A stretch of 64,000 nt of DNA, from NCBI GenBank assembly GCA_000565255.1, contig ASRH01000005.1:119924-183923 (forward strand), written 5' to 3'. The notes beneath the pieces are model-generated. The model saw only the letters and a program-made list of their open reading frames with translations, was not told the DNA's origin and did not search any database. Both the position numbers and the translations under genes were made by a program. Source of the DNA: Candidatus Aramenus sulfurataquae. Lineage in GTDB: Archaea > Thermoproteota > Thermoprotei_A > Sulfolobales > Sulfolobaceae. Of the stretch, positions 8,277 through 17,935 are shown one piece after another (position 1 is the first letter of the stretch; the number at the start of each line of letters is the position of its first letter).

Positions 8277-9815
8277 TCACTTACCCTCTTGTTTGTCCTC
8301 CTTTGGGTTCTCGGCAACATCTTCCTTTACCTCTTTTTCTTCGGCAATAGGCAGCGTTGCAAGTAGCTCAGAGTAGGCCACTTCTCCGTGCATTGCGTAG
8401 TCTCCAATCTGTAGGGTGTCCGGAGGCGCTTGTAGAGGTATGAATAGGCCTATGAGCTTCAATAGCCCAAACGTTATCGCGAAGTCGTATACGAACACCA
8501 CTGCCGCTCCCAAGGCTTGTATCCCTACTTGCGCCCAGTTGCCGTAAAGCCCACCTACTAGGGCCGGGTCCACGTACTTTGTCACGTTAGGGTCTGCGAA
8601 AACTCCGGCGAGTATTCCTCCTACTATACCTGCTATTCCGTGGGTGGAGAACACGCCCAAGGTGTCGTCAACCTTTAGTTTCGGCTCCAACTTGTACAGT
8701 GCCAACCACGGTATGGAGCCAGAGGCTATGCCTATAAGTATGGCGTAGAGCCCGTTGATGTAACCTGCTGCTGGGGTTATTGCCACTAGCCCAGTTATTG
8801 CTCCACTAGTTGCCCCAACAAGCGTGGGCTTCTTGAAGAACGCCATGTCCATCAGCATCCAAGTTATGGCGCTTGCGGCAGTAGCTATGTTGGTGTTGAG
8901 TACAGCTATTGCGGCGTCAATTGTTGCGCCCCCTGGGTCACCTCCGTTAAACCCGTCCCAACCTAGCCATATGAGTCCTGCCCCAGCCAGGACTAGCGGT
9001 AAGCTATGCGCTTCGAGCTTCCTCTCAGAGGCCAGCCTGGGTCCAACTGCTAACGCTGCTGCAAGCGTTCCAACTCCGGCATCAACGTGTATCACGTAAC
9101 CTCCTGAGAAGTCAACAACTCCAAGTTGGTTAAGCCACCCACCAGCGAAGAGCCAGTACGCAACTGGGCTGTACACTAGGAGAGACCAGAACGGCACAAA
9201 CACCATCCACGCCTTAAAGTTCATCCTTTCTAGCACCCCACCAGCCAGTAGTATAGGGGTTATTGCGGCGAAGACAAACTGGAAGAATATGTAGGTAGAG
9301 GTCGGGATGTCCAAAGGAGTGTTTCCAGGCCCGTATATGGTCTGGGATCCCTCGTAGCTACCGGGCCACGCAGGCAGGGGAGTGCCTAGAATGCCGTAGC
9401 CGTCAATCTCTAGAGTGGGCTTTCCAAAGCCGAAGTTGTATCCAGCTATCATCCAGACTATTAACACGGCCGCAAACGCGTAGAAGACCATCAGCGCACT
9501 GTTAACGGCGTACTTCTTCTTGGACAAACCAGCGTAATATAGGGCTACTCCTGGTACGCTCTGGAGGCCTACGAATGTAGCCGCTGTTAGCACCCACGCG
9601 TTGCTACCGGTGTCCAACCAGGAGGGGACTGCCACCGCTGGGTAGTCAGCGGTGTGGTTGGCTAACGCTGCAATGGATGCGTTTAGTGACTGTATCTCTT
9701 GGGTTACGTTTCCAGTTGAAGAAACTGATAATAAACTGAACATTATTGGCAACAAAAGGACGGACAGTATAGACAGTTTCTCGTGGTTGTTTCCAATCCT
9801 GAACGAGGTTCCCAT
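8277..9815 (-). CDS. amt: Ammonium transporter (Amt/MEP/Rh family)
   Basis: A 512-residue polytopic membrane protein that conducts ammonium into the cell. The first hydrophobic segment (about residues 15-35, [20 protein letters not shown]) looks like a signal peptide, as in many Amt proteins, followed by a short exported loop. Family motifs include [24 protein letters not shown], the inner-pore DxxAGxxV-type stretch [15 protein letters not shown] with its conserved pore His, and GWDGFNGG; a second pore His lies in [11 protein letters not shown]. The C-terminal tail is long and acidic and lies in the cytoplasm. No GlnK/PII gene is adjacent. The ATG at 9815 is placed directly downstream of a TATA box. 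Confidence 0.95.
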   Translation of the reverse strand: MGTSFRIGNNHEKLSILSVLLLPIMFSLLSVSSTGNVTQEIQSLNASIAALANHTADYPAVAVPSWLDTGSNAWVLTAATFVGLQSVPGVALYYAGLSKKKYAVNSALMVFYAFAAVLIVWMIAGYNFGFGKPTLEIDGYGILGTPLPAWPGSYEGSQTIYGPGNTPLDIPTSTYIFFQFVFAAITPILLAGGVLERMNFKAWMVFVPFWSLLVYSPVAYWLFAGGWLNQLGVVDFSGGYVIHVDAGVGTLAAALAVGPRLASERKLEAHSLPLVLAGAGLIWLGWDGFNGGDPGGATIDAAIAVLNTNIATAASAITWMLMDMAFFKKPTLVGATSGAITGLVAITPAAGYINGLYAILIGIASGSIPWLALYKLEPKLKVDDTLGVFSTHGIAGIVGGILAGVFADPNVTKYVDPALVGGLYGNWAQVGIQALGAAVVFVYDFAITFGLLKLIGLFIPLQAPPDTLQIGDYAMHGEVAYSELLATLPIAEEKEVKEDVAENPKEDKQEGK

Positions 9816-9836
9816 TTTGTACCAAGAAGAGAAAAA

Positions 9837-9844
9837 CTATAAAC
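9837..9844 (-). promoter_or_regulatory. TATA-like box for amt
   Basis: On the minus strand GTTTATAG lies 22-29 nt before the ATG, so transcription would start at or very near the start codon, giving a leaderless mRNA as is common in Sulfolobales. Confidence 0.5.
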
Positions 9845-10113
9845 TGTTTAAAAACAATTCTCTAAATTCTCATGAGTACTTTTTATAAATTTCCCCAATT
9901 ATTTGAAATTCATTCATTCTATCCTCCGTTTATCAATCCTTCTTTTTTAATATTTTTTAGTATATTCTTGATGAAGTGTTATTCGTCTTTATTTTAGTAT
10001 AAGCATATTTATTCGTTACTAGTAAAGTATAAACAAAACACGCGAACTGGGATTGTTGGTCCAGTTTTTTCTCTACTCGCTCGTAATGTACGCGTAATGT
10101 AAAGATGACAAGA

Positions 10114-10120
10114 TTTAAAA
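10114..10120 (+). promoter_or_regulatory. TATA-like box for tRNA-Ile
   Basis: TTTAAAA stands 27-33 nt upstream of the tRNA 5' end, the expected distance for archaeal basal transcription. Confidence 0.45.
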
Positions 10121-10146
10121 AAGTTGATCGGGCTAATCAATATAGT

Positions 10147-10233
10147 GGGCCCGTAGCTTAGCATGGCTAGAGCGCCCGGCTGATATCTCCGGCAGAGACC
10201 GGGAGGTCGAGGGTTCAAATCCCTCCGGGCCCA
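10147..10233 (+). tRNA. tRNA-Ile, anticodon GAT, with 12-nt intron
   Basis: The acceptor GGGCCCG pairs with CGGGCCC and the T arm is GAGGG-TTCAAAT-CCCTC. The anticodon stem CCCGG (10175-10179) pairs with CCGGG, with the loop starting CTGATA, so the anticodon is GAT at 10182-10184. Between A37 and A38 lies a 12-nt insert, TCTCCGGCAGAG (10186-10197), at the canonical archaeal 37/38 intron site. Its removal restores a 7-nt loop CTGATAA. The archaeal splicing endonuclease would remove it through a bulge-helix-bulge fold. CCA is not encoded. Confidence 0.93.
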
Positions 10234-10275
10234 CTTCTGGAATAAGCTTATAAAACATGCAACAGCATTTTGCTT

Positions 10276-12549
10276 ATGCAGTCAATAAAGGGCGTTTCTC
10301 GAATCTTGAAAAGGACTACAGTTATCGACACCTTGGCCGTCACCTCAATAGCCCTTGTCTCCATACTTATAAGGGCGCTCAGCGCCGACTGGCCCCTCGC
10401 CATAAACGGCTTTGACTCGTGGTACTTGTTCTACAACGCTCTGCTTATCTCACAAGCACACGGCAACTGGTACGCGGTGCCCCCAGACGTCCACGCGTGG
10501 TACCCATGGGGCTATTTCATAGAGTTAGGGGACACCATAGGTCTTCCCTTTATCGTTTCGTTGCTTTCCTTGCCGTTCTCCTACCTAGGCGCTAACGCTG
10601 TCTACACCGTCACCATGTTCATGGACGTAGCACTTGCAGGCTTGGGGGTTGTGGCAACTTACTTGGCAGTAGACGGGATAACCAAAAGTAGGGTGGGCGC
10701 ACTAATAGCGTCAATAGTTGTAGCCGTCTCCCCAGCTCTGACCTACAAGAACATAGTAGGAGGTCTGCCCAAGGACTCTTGGGGAGGCGTATTCGTGCTC
10801 TTCTCCATCTACCTGCTAAATTACGCTATAGAGAAAAAGAAACCAGCCTACGGAGCTCTAGCAGGAGTACCCTTGTTTCTGGCCGAGATAACTTGGGGAG
10901 GCTCTACGTACATTGACCTAAGCTTGCTAGCTGGCGCATTCCTCATTATACTCCTGAACAGGAACGACCTACCAACTGCAAAGTCCTTCACGTTAATGGC
11001 CCTAGTTACGGCCTTCTTAACGTCGTTTGCCCCGAACTCCATAGGCTTTTTGTCTGGCTTAGCCCACGGGTTCTCGTTACTGCTAGTGGGGTTGCTGCTG
11101 TTCTTGGATCTCTACCTTAAGCAGGTTATACCAAAGGAGATAGCCGACTCTAGGTCCCTAATAATTACCGCTGTGCTGGTGTTCCTCTTCGTAATAGGGA
11201 TAGCAGGCCTATCTTATATAGGAGTTACCCCAATTCCATCCAGGTACTACGCTATCATAAACCCATTCTACCAAATAACCGTCCCAATTGACAAGACCGT
11301 GGCAGAGTACATTCCACAGTCAATTTCTGCCATGTTGCAGGACTTTGGCATAGCCCTCTTCCTTTCCATCCTCGGAATATACTATGCAATAAGAAACGGT
11401 AACTTGTCCGCAATCTGGTTGATGGTGCTTGGGGTGGTCAGCATTTACGGTACCTCCGAACAGCCCTACTTGTTCAACTACACTGCTTATATGGTCGCTC
11501 CACTGGCCGGAATAGGCGTGGCCTTCATAGTTTCAAAGATAAGGGAGAGCGGAAATAAAGTAGTCCCAGTGCTTTTCCTGGCCTTCGTGGGACTTTCAAT
11601 GGTAGCTGACGCGTCCTCTGCTATCATGTTCAGCAACGAACCCAACGCAATAGTCACTTCAGCTTCTCCCTACCCTATACCTAATTACGCTTGGGTTGAG
11701 GCGCTCAACTGGATAAGGGAGAACACGCCCCAGCACTCCTTTATCTTGAGCTGGTGGGACTACGGATACTGGGTAGAGGTTGTAGGTAATAGGTCTGTGA
11801 TAGACGAGAACAATACGCTAAACGGCACGCAGATCAAGTTGATGGCGGAGATGTTCCTGAACAACGAGAGCTTTGCGGCAAACGTGTTAATGAGCGACTT
11901 CCACATTAGGCCATATAACGGGAGTCCAGAGCAGACCCCTGCTTACGTAGTTGCGTACGACGCAATAACAGTAGCCTATTCCTACTCTAACGGGCAGGTT
12001 AGGGCTGACGCTTTCATAGGCTACCCGGTGGACCTTGGAGGTCCCCTCTTAGGCTACACCACTAGCTTGGGAGATATAGGCAAAGCTATGGGAGCTATGA
12101 CGACCATAGCAGGGTACCCAATAAACGAGTACATTAATTCGACACTAATCGAGGATCAAATATCAGCCATAAACCAGACCTATGGCTCCAACCCTGCCAC
12201 GGCGTCAGAAGCGGCCACCTTGGAGAACTACGTGGCCCAGTCCTACGTGATGGCGTGGACTCCTAAGACCTATCAGTCGTTGATAATACAGATGTTCATA
12301 GAGGCAGTGCAAACTCTCGGTTACCCAGTGATAGCCCCCTTCAGCGTCTCGTTCACGGCTACTGGCCTCTCAAGTGGCGTAGTGTTGCCACCAGTCCACA
12401 TGCAGTACTTTGCCCCAGTTTACATAGCCCTTTACCCGCTCTACTATAGCCCTAACGGCTACATAGTCTACATAATGGTCATGGTGTACGAGTTCGTACA
12501 GCCAGGGTATATACCCTACGTTACAGTAGTGACAAACTCTAGCAGTTAA
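10276..12549 (+). CDS. aglB: Oligosaccharyltransferase AglB (STT3 family)
   Basis: About 758 residues: a long N-terminal region with roughly a dozen membrane spans and a C-terminal domain outside the membrane. It transfers the lipid-linked N-glycan onto Asn of exported proteins. Diagnostic features are GFDSWY after the first membrane span, matching the first acidic metal-binding motif of the family, and WWDYGYW at about residue 492, the STT3 signature that recognises the sequon's hydroxyl residue. I start at the ATG 10276 ([13 protein letters not shown]); an upstream TTG at 10270 adds two residues and lacks support. The gene is monocistronic and its end overlaps the convergent nop10 gene by 11 nt. 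Confidence 0.95.
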   Translation: MQSIKGVSRILKRTTVIDTLAVTSIALVSILIRALSADWPLAINGFDSWYLFYNALLISQAHGNWYAVPPDVHAWYPWGYFIELGDTIGLPFIVSLLSLPFSYLGANAVYTVTMFMDVALAGLGVVATYLAVDGITKSRVGALIASIVVAVSPALTYKNIVGGLPKDSWGGVFVLFSIYLLNYAIEKKKPAYGALAGVPLFLAEITWGGSTYIDLSLLAGAFLIILLNRNDLPTAKSFTLMALVTAFLTSFAPNSIGFLSGLAHGFSLLLVGLLLFLDLYLKQVIPKEIADSRSLIITAVLVFLFVIGIAGLSYIGVTPIPSRYYAIINPFYQITVPIDKTVAEYIPQSISAMLQDFGIALFLSILGIYYAIRNGNLSAIWLMVLGVVSIYGTSEQPYLFNYTAYMVAPLAGIGVAFIVSKIRESGNKVVPVLFLAFVGLSMVADASSAIMFSNEPNAIVTSASPYPIPNYAWVEALNWIRENTPQHSFILSWWDYGYWVEVVGNRSVIDENNTLNGTQIKLMAEMFLNNESFAANVLMSDFHIRPYNGSPEQTPAYVVAYDAITVAYSYSNGQVRADAFIGYPVDLGGPLLGYTTSLGDIGKAMGAMTTIAGYPINEYINSTLIEDQISAINQTYGSNPATASEAATLENYVAQSYVMAWTPKTYQSLIIQMFIEAVQTLGYPVIAPFSVSFTATGLSSGVVLPPVHMQYFAPVYIALYPLYYSPNGYIVYIMVMVYEFVQPGYIPYVTVVTNSSS

Positions 12550-12709
12550 ACTTCCTCCCCTTTTTTACCTCCAGTCTGTACTTAACGTACTTGTCCTCGG
12601 GCGAAAACCTAGGTGGATGTGGGACAACAGTAGGCCTACCGCACTTTGGGCACTTCTCCTCAAAAGTGTAGGTGCCGTCGAAAACGCACTTCCTTAACTT
12701 CCACTTCAT
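12539..12709 (-). CDS. nop10: H/ACA ribonucleoprotein protein Nop10
   Basis: A 56-residue zinc-ribbon protein starting [20 protein letters not shown] and containing CPKCGRPT followed by [13 protein letters not shown], the near-invariant Nop10 core. It binds Cbf5 in H/ACA particles that make pseudouridine in rRNA. One of the usual zinc ligands is present as C8 and the others as C20 and C23 (CPKC spacing); the first cluster is C-x2-like degenerated to CVFDG. It is the last gene of the PCNA2 to aIF2alpha cluster, 33 nt behind aIF2alpha. The stop lies inside the 3' end of aglB. It is short and easily missed by automatic gene callers. Confidence 0.93.
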   Translation of the reverse strand: MKWKLRKCVFDGTYTFEEKCPKCGRPTVVPHPPRFSPEDKYVKYRLEVKKGRKFNC

Positions 12710-12742
12710 ACAGAAAAGGGAGAGAAAGCTAGTTAAAAAGGG

Positions 12743-13528
12743 TTAGGCTTTAGCCACACTGAACTCTACGCCTATCTCTTTGGACTTTTCCTTAAGGCTG
12801 TCAATTACCTCCTCCAGTAATCTGGACAGCTCCTTTGGGTCAGTGCCTACCACGTCTATCCTATATCTAGGTGCTCCAATACTGTAGATCTTAACACTCA
12901 CTCCATCCTCCTTGGGCACTGCTTCGCTGAAGAGCTTTCTTATCTTCTCCACGCCGTATGGATCGTTAGTCTTTGCCACTACCACTTGAGACTCCTTGTA
13001 CTTCTTCTCCTCCACGTGCTTCGTTGCCTCCTCCATCAGAGGCTTTACCCAGATCTCTGGCACACCTGCGTCCAAGAGTACCTTCTCCCCTTCCCTGCTA
13101 GCCCTCTGTAAAGCCTCGAACACGTCTCCGTACTTGTCCTCGAGCTTCCACGCCACTTGCTCCCAAGCCTCTTTTTCCGTCTTTCCAAGCTTCTTTGAGA
13201 CCATTTCCAGGATCTTGTCTATTTTCTGTAACTTCTTCCACTCGAGGTTCTTCTTCCTCTTCTCGTCGTCGTTTACCTTCTTCAGTGAGACGTCTACTGT
13301 CCCCTTCCTCCTGTCAATCCTTATTACCTTGACTACTACCTTCCTGTCCTCCTTGATCACGTCCCTTATGTTCTTGACCCACCTTGTACTTATTTCGCTC
13401 CATGGTAAGAAGGCTTGAAGACCACCGTACTCGTCAAGGGTGACGTAAGCTCCGTAGTCAAAGATCTGTTTAACGGTGGCTATTAAAACGTCCCCTTCCC
13501 TTGGTAAGGGATGTTTGTTGTAGATCAT
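12743..13528 (-). CDS. Translation initiation factor aIF2, alpha subunit
   Basis: A 261-residue protein with the three-domain aIF2alpha layout: an N-terminal S1 (OB-fold) domain in residues 1-85 (PREGDVLIATVKQIFDYGAYV, then FLPWSEIS and VDVSLKKV), a helical domain to about 170, and a C-terminal alpha/beta domain that contacts the gamma subunit. With aIF2beta and gamma it delivers initiator Met-tRNA to the small ribosomal subunit. The gene begins two nucleotides after the S27e stop, so the two are co-translated, and is followed by nop10. Confidence 0.96.
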   Translation of the reverse strand: MIYNKHPLPREGDVLIATVKQIFDYGAYVTLDEYGGLQAFLPWSEISTRWVKNIRDVIKEDRKVVVKVIRIDRRKGTVDVSLKKVNDDEKRKKNLEWKKLQKIDKILEMVSKKLGKTEKEAWEQVAWKLEDKYGDVFEALQRASREGEKVLLDAGVPEIWVKPLMEEATKHVEEKKYKESQVVVAKTNDPYGVEKIRKLFSEAVPKEDGVSVKIYSIGAPRYRIDVVGTDPKELSRLLEEVIDSLKEKSKEIGVEFSVAKA

Positions 13529-13529
13529 T

Positions 13530-13727
13530 TTAGCCCATTTCTCTAATAACTTCGCCGACTATTTTTGCTTTGCCCCCTGTTGGGTAAACGAGCTGTGTTG
13601 CACAGGAGAGGCACCTTACCGGAAAAGTGGCGTGGCTGAAGACAACTTGCTCGTTTCCGCAGTTTGGGCACTTCACTCTTATGAACTTGCTCCTTGGTTC
13701 CGGAATGAGTATCCTCAGCTTCCTCAT
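13530..13727 (-). CDS. rps27e: Ribosomal protein S27e (small subunit)
   Basis: A 65-residue zinc-ribbon ribosomal protein. The knuckles are CPNCG near residue 20 and CLSCA near residue 39, separated by the SHATFPVRC strand typical of S27e, with the conserved [11 protein letters not shown] tail. The start ATG overlaps the end of the L44e gene by 4 nt, giving tight translational coupling. Confidence 0.96.
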   Translation of the reverse strand: MRKLRILIPEPRSKFIRVKCPNCGNEQVVFSHATFPVRCLSCATQLVYPTGGKAKIVGEVIREMG

Positions 13728-14011
13728 TTGATCACCTCAACTAGCTCCAGCTTCTTGACCCTAATCCCATGCTTCATTATGGTGTATCCGCACTTCTGGC
13801 ACTTGAGCATGAGCGTCTGCTTCTTGGTGACTTTGGCAAACCTCTTTTGCTCTGGCTTCCTCTTGCTACCGTAACCAAGGTTCTTTCTTTCGTACCTCCT
13901 CTGTCCCTCGGAGAGGCTCCTCCTCTTCCCTGACTTGTAGAGGGAGACGCTGTGCTCTGTGTGGGTCTTACACCTAGGGCAGTACGTCTTGATGACTTTG
14001 GGGACTTTCAT
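13724..14011 (-). CDS. rpl44e: Ribosomal protein L44e (large subunit)
   Basis: A 95-residue protein with a four-cysteine zinc site, CPRC at residues 11-14 and CQKC near residue 74, a basic middle ([17 protein letters not shown]) and the [19 protein letters not shown] segment that contacts the ribosomal E site. It is separated from the gins15 stop by a single base and continues directly into S27e. Confidence 0.96.
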   Translation of the reverse strand: MKVPKVIKTYCPRCKTHTEHSVSLYKSGKRRSLSEGQRRYERKNLGYGSKRKPEQKRFAKVTKKQTLMLKCQKCGYTIMKHGIRVKKLELVEVIK

Positions 14012-14012
14012 T

Positions 14013-14462
14013 TCAGTTATCTACTAACTTGCAGGGGATTATATATTCTGCTATCCATAAAGGCACTACCAGCCTTATTGGAAGGAAAGCTATGTCCCCC
14101 TTGTCTAGCGTTCTGCCATCTACGATGACCTTCTTAGTTACCTTACACATTACCCTTTCGTTGTTGGACACTAAGTTGCCAGTGAGGAGGGAGATGTAGA
14201 GTTCCTTTATTTTTTCCAATAACTCGAAGACGAAGGAGTCGAAGCTCCCTCCTCCCTTTCCGTCCTCGAGGTACTTGCCCAGCCTCACCTCAAACAAGGA
14301 CTCCGCCAGCTCTTCGTAAATCTTCACTTCCCTCTTGTGGAGTTCATCATTGTACCTCAACCTCAGTTTCTTTAGTACCTCAAGGTCATTTGAGAACGAG
14401 TTTATGGGGATCTCTTGTAGGGCGTCGGTCTCGAGCTCCTTGGAGAGCAGTTCGTCTATCAA
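14013..14462 (-). CDS. gins15: GINS complex subunit Gins15
   Basis: A 149-residue protein with the GINS layout: a helical A domain (residues 1-95) and a small C-terminal beta domain ([22 protein letters not shown]). GINS joins MCM helicase at the replication fork. Sequence similarity alone would not identify it confidently; the assignment rests on position between priS and L44e, where Sulfolobales encode Gins15, and on length. It begins 6 nt after the priS stop. Confidence 0.83.
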   Translation of the reverse strand: MIDELLSKELETDALQEIPINSFSNDLEVLKKLRLRYNDELHKREVKIYEELAESLFEVRLGKYLEDGKGGGSFDSFVFELLEKIKELYISLLTGNLVSNNERVMCKVTKKVIVDGRTLDKGDIAFLPIRLVVPLWIAEYIIPCKLVDN

Positions 14463-14468
14463 GGCCTT

Positions 14469-15455
14469 TTACCCCTTTTCGTATATCTTTAGTTCTCCCA
14501 GACCTTTAAGCGAAGCGTAAAGCGCCAAGGCTATGTCAAGCCTTATGGGCGTCTTTTCCCTCAGCTTGACCTTCTCGCCAATTAACTCGAACTCCCCGGA
14601 AACGAAGGGCATGAGTATCCCTGTCCCCTTAAGAGGAGAGAGGGCTTCCTTGGAAAACTCAAACTTCTCTAGCTCCACCCTCCTGACAAGGAGCCCCGAC
14701 TTGCCGTGGATTGAGCCAGGTATCCTAACGAGCCTCTTCACGTCAGTGGTTACCTGTTCGTCTATCTCAACCCCACTTTTCCCCCTAGCCTGTCTTCCCA
14801 CCCATCCTGGGTCTCCTGGCTCTCCCCGGTACTTGGGCACGTTAATCTCCATGACGTACTCCGCTATCTGCTTCCTATCGCTGGAGCTCAAGAGGGCGCA
14901 GTCGCCGGAGCACTCCACTATGACGTGGAACCCCCTGTTCCCTGAGAAGTAGACCTTGGGCTTAAAGCCAAAATCGTCCTCCAGTATCTCCACGAGGTCA
15001 ATGGCCTTTTCCTTTGTCTTCTCTATGCACTCCTTGGTGACTTCAACGTACTCTATTGCCTGCGTCCCGTCCCTTGGGCACACATCTCCCTCAACCGCCT
15101 GCCCACACGTGGGGCAAAAGTTGAACTTCTTCACGTTACAAAAGTGGTCAGCGTCTAGGTCAAACTGAATGTCAGCGCCCATCCATCCCTTCTCCTCCAT
15201 TTCCTTGGCAGAGGGCAGTTGGTACTTAGCTGAGGAGTAATAGAGGTGGAGGGGAACGTTCTTCGCGAGGTAGGCCTTGAGCTCTACCTCGTTGGAGAAG
15301 CTTAAGTGTCTCACGTACGACTCGGACTCAAAGGGTTGGTACGCGAACTCCCTTAGCTCCATGTCGTACGGAAGTTCAAGGGTAGCCCTCTCATAGTACT
15401 CCTTAAAAATCACCTTCACTAGATTATTCAACCCTGGGTGCAATGTAGAAGTCAC
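14469..15455 (-). CDS. priS: DNA primase small (catalytic) subunit PriS
   Basis: The archaeal/eukaryotic primase catalytic subunit makes RNA/DNA primers with PriL. Seen here: LREFAYQPF and YVRHLSFSN in the N-terminal part, the catalytic DxD in FDLDADHF, a zinc-binding loop (CNVKKFNFCPTC), and SGNRGFHVIVE for nucleotide binding. A GTG at 15455 (giving MTSTLHPGLNN) matches the N terminus of the Sulfolobus solfataricus protein as I recall it and overlaps the PCNA2 end by 32 nt. An ATG further upstream at 15509 would add an unrelated proline/serine-rich leader. Confidence 0.93.
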   Translation of the reverse strand: MTSTLHPGLNNLVKVIFKEYYERATLELPYDMELREFAYQPFESESYVRHLSFSNEVELKAYLAKNVPLHLYYSSAKYQLPSAKEMEEKGWMGADIQFDLDADHFCNVKKFNFCPTCGQAVEGDVCPRDGTQAIEYVEVTKECIEKTKEKAIDLVEILEDDFGFKPKVYFSGNRGFHVIVECSGDCALLSSSDRKQIAEYVMEINVPKYRGEPGDPGWVGRQARGKSGVEIDEQVTTDVKRLVRIPGSIHGKSGLLVRRVELEKFEFSKEALSPLKGTGILMPFVSGEFELIGEKVKLREKTPIRLDIALALYASLKGLGELKIYEKG

Positions 15456-16158
15456 CGTAGCCCCCTTGGGGCAACTCGTAGCGTAGTTTGAGGGGCAACT
15501 GGGAGCCAAAGGCCAACTCCACTGTATCTGAGGGCTTCCTCATGGGGGCGGTGTTATAGACGTACTCCATTCCGTAGATGGAGGTAGCGTCGCTTCCCTC
15601 GGACTCTATAAGCCCGCCGTTGTCCGTGGAGAGCTCTACCGTAGAGTTTCCCAAGTCGCCACGTACCTCTAAGTATAGCTTTTGTTCCTTTGAGGAGATA
15701 ATTAGGGTATCTCCTAGGTTGAAGAGGTCAGAGATAACTTCGCTAAAGACAGCGGTGAGAAGCTTTGCCTTGAACGGGAACTCCAAGTTCATGGAGGGGT
15801 TCTGGGGTTCAGAAGACCCTAGGATGGGCAACTTGAATATCCTCTCGAAGCCGTCTGAAATGTCGACGTTGATCTTCTCTTGCTCGGTGTAGATCGTAAT
15901 GGAGTCGTTTTTCTTTACCCTCTTGAGTACTTGGTTTACCTCCTTGAGACTGAAGCCGTAGATCTCCTTTTCCTCGGACTCGTATTCCTCAAAGTAGGCA
16001 GAAGGTAAGAAGATGTCCAGGAAGACCACCCTAGACGGGTCTATGCCGGAGATTCTTATACCGTCCTTTGTGGAAACTATGCTGGCCTCGTTCATGAACT
16101 CCCCGACTGTGGCGAAGATATTTGCCAGCGCAGACGCGTCGATGGCCTTTAACTTCAT
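15424..16158 (-). CDS. pcn2: DNA polymerase sliding clamp, PCNA2 type
   Basis: A 244-residue clamp protein with two PCNA folds. The start MKLKAIDASALANIFATVGEF, SGIDPSRVVFLDIFLPSAYF in the first domain and YGDFYIAPR at the C terminus agree with the Sulfolobus PCNA2 branch rather than PCNA1 or PCNA3. In Sulfolobales PCNA1-2-3 form a heterotrimeric ring that tethers polymerase, FEN1 and ligase to DNA. The clamp is the first gene of the replication/translation cluster; two TATA-like motifs lie upstream (TTTATAC and AATATAAAG on the minus strand within about 35 nt of the ATG). Confidence 0.94.
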   Translation of the reverse strand: MKLKAIDASALANIFATVGEFMNEASIVSTKDGIRISGIDPSRVVFLDIFLPSAYFEEYESEEKEIYGFSLKEVNQVLKRVKKNDSITIYTEQEKINVDISDGFERIFKLPILGSSEPQNPSMNLEFPFKAKLLTAVFSEVISDLFNLGDTLIISSKEQKLYLEVRGDLGNSTVELSTDNGGLIESEGSDATSIYGMEYVYNTAPMRKPSDTVELAFGSQLPLKLRYELPQGGYGDFYIAPRVE

Positions 16159-16245
16159 GTCTTTATATTTCCCTAGGAAGGCGTATAAAGTTTGAGGTCC
16201 TTTGTTTTTGCTCCAGTTTCTTGTCCCCTTCGTGGAGCCCCACGG

Positions 16246-17010
16246 TCAAATTCTGGGGTTGTTTTCCTCCGTTAGGTAGTCCTCCCCTCCAGCCAATACC
16301 TTTTGTACCTCAGCGTAAAGTTCGTCAAACCCAAAGTCGGTTACGGAGGACACTGGGATCGGGGGACTGTCGAGGTTCTCTACTATCGTCTTAACGAGTT
16401 CAAAAGAGTACTCGTCTATCGTCCCTAGGTCGTCTACTATCTTCTCGCCTTCTCCCCACGACTTGATGTTTTCGAGCTCCTTCTCGCTCAATAAGTCCGC
16501 CTTGGATAAGACGTTTACTTGTGGTAGGTTTAGCCTGAACTTTATAGCGCTCGACAGCAGAAGTAAGGAGACGTAACTCCTGGCCTCCTTTGCGAGGAAG
16601 GAGTCCATAAGGAACACGTTCACAGCTCTGTTTTCTCCAGCTATCAGCGAAGATATTAGTCTGCCCGTGTCCCTATAGGCAAAGAGTTCCACTTGACCCG
16701 GAGTATCCACTAATACGTAGTTGGCCTCTATCTCGTCTATTTCCTTCTTTATCTCCCCAGCCTTTGAAAGTACTAGGTCGATTGACACAATCAATGAGGT
16801 GTTGGGTCCCAGCTGGTACCTCTGCATAACCTCAAAGGCGTCCACGTAGTCCCTTACGTCGAAGTCAGGGGTGTAGGGCAAGTTCTCCACAGCTGGATCT
16901 AGGTTAATTGTAGCCACGTCCATTTCCTGGTCAATTAAGTAATCGCGAAATTCCTTCACGATAGTGGTCTTCCCGGCTCCTGCAGTTCCAGTAAAGAAGA
17001 TGAAATACAT
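16246..17010 (-). CDS. GPN-loop GTPase
   Basis: A 254-residue P-loop GTPase. Residues 7-16 carry the G1 loop GTAGAGKTT, GPNTSL near residue 93 is the family-defining GPN loop, VDTPGQVELFA is the G3 region and VLSKADLL the G4 region. GPN GTPases work as dimers; eukaryotic members assemble RNA polymerase and the archaeal role is not settled. The ATG at 17010 starts directly on the first beta strand (YFIFFTGTAG), so it is probably right. It faces prs divergently with 52 nt between them. Confidence 0.92.
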   Translation of the reverse strand: MYFIFFTGTAGAGKTTIVKEFRDYLIDQEMDVATINLDPAVENLPYTPDFDVRDYVDAFEVMQRYQLGPNTSLIVSIDLVLSKAGEIKKEIDEIEANYVLVDTPGQVELFAYRDTGRLISSLIAGENRAVNVFLMDSFLAKEARSYVSLLLLSSAIKFRLNLPQVNVLSKADLLSEKELENIKSWGEGEKIVDDLGTIDEYSFELVKTIVENLDSPPIPVSSVTDFGFDELYAEVQKVLAGGEDYLTEENNPRI

Positions 17011-17062
17011 TAAAGTGTAATGAGTGGTTTAATCTTAAAAACTTCTTCTGAGACCAATACCT

Positions 17063-17935
17063 ATGATTATAGTAGGAGGGCCAGCCTCGAACGGGATCGA
17101 TGAGGCTATCTCGAAAATCTTGAGAGCGGATCTAATAAAGGCGGAGAGCAAGGTTTTCCCCGACGGAGAGTCCTACATAAGGTATCCGAGGCCCTTGGGC
17201 AACGAGGAGGTCGTCATAGTGCAGTCCACTTATTACCCTCAGGACAAACACCTCATAGAGCTCTTCCTGATGGCGGAAACCGCCAAGGACATGGGAGCAA
17301 GCAAAGTTACTGCAGTAGTGCCCTACATGGCCTACTTAAGGCAGGATAGGAGGTTCAAGGACGGGGAGGCATTGAGCGTAAAGACAGTGTTGGGTATACT
17401 CAGTCACGTGGGTTGCGACAGTCTAGTTGTGGTAGAACCCCATCACCCTGAGGCCTTGAAGTACTTCAAAGGAGAAGTGAAGCTTGTAGACCCAATTCCA
17501 GCTTTAGCCAGGGAAATTAAGAAGGAGGTAGAGGACCCCTTTGTCCTTGCCCCTGACAGGGGAGCTTTAAGTAGGGCAGAGAGATTGGCTAAGGAACTGG
17601 GCTCTCCTTTCTCTTATGTGGAAAAGGAGAGGGACAGAACAACTGGAGAGGTAAGGATTAAGGAATTGCCTCAGGGGAACTTGTCTGGAAAGGACGTCGT
17701 CCTCATAGACGACATAATAAGCACAGGCGGGACAATGGAGTTGGCCTCTAAGGTCTCGTACAAGTTGGGGGCCAGGAAAGTAATAGCTGCAGCTGCCCAC
17801 GCGCTTTTGGTCAACAACGCTTTGGATAGGCTTAAGAAGGCAGGGGTCAAGGACATTATTTCTACTAATTCTGTAAACGTGCAAGGGGACGTTAAAGTAG
17901 TGGACATCTCAGAGCTGATAGCAGTGAGGCTATGA
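17063..17935 (+). CDS. prs: Ribose-phosphate pyrophosphokinase (PRPP synthase)
   Basis: A 290-residue enzyme that makes PRPP from ribose 5-phosphate and ATP for nucleotide, His and Trp synthesis. It has the two phosphoribosyltransferase-like domains; the ATP-binding flexible loop region YLRQDRRFKDGEALS, the PPi-loop DRGA, and the PRPP-binding motif VVLIDDIISTGGT at about residues 212-224 are all intact. The shorter archaeal form is normal. The stop overlaps the start of the tRNA methyltransferase gene by 4 nt. Confidence 0.95.
   Translation: MIIVGGPASNGIDEAISKILRADLIKAESKVFPDGESYIRYPRPLGNEEVVIVQSTYYPQDKHLIELFLMAETAKDMGASKVTAVVPYMAYLRQDRRFKDGEALSVKTVLGILSHVGCDSLVVVEPHHPEALKYFKGEVKLVDPIPALAREIKKEVEDPFVLAPDRGALSRAERLAKELGSPFSYVEKERDRTTGEVRIKELPQGNLSGKDVVLIDDIISTGGTMELASKVSYKLGARKVIAAAAHALLVNNALDRLKKAGVKDIISTNSVNVQGDVKVVDISELIAVRL

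Larger units (their letters stand above)
9816..10146. other. Intergenic region between amt and tRNA-Ile
   Basis: This 331-nt stretch is very AT-rich and carries the outward-facing amt promoter on its left side and the tRNA-Ile promoter on its right side (TTTAAAA at 10114-10120). I see no gene; several T-rich tracts in the middle (9930-9960) could be terminators for either strand. Confidence 0.5.

Noticed and set aside
10009-10218. Reading frame antisense to tRNA-Ile
   Set aside because: It runs through the tRNA and AT-rich promoter DNA; no protein-like pattern.
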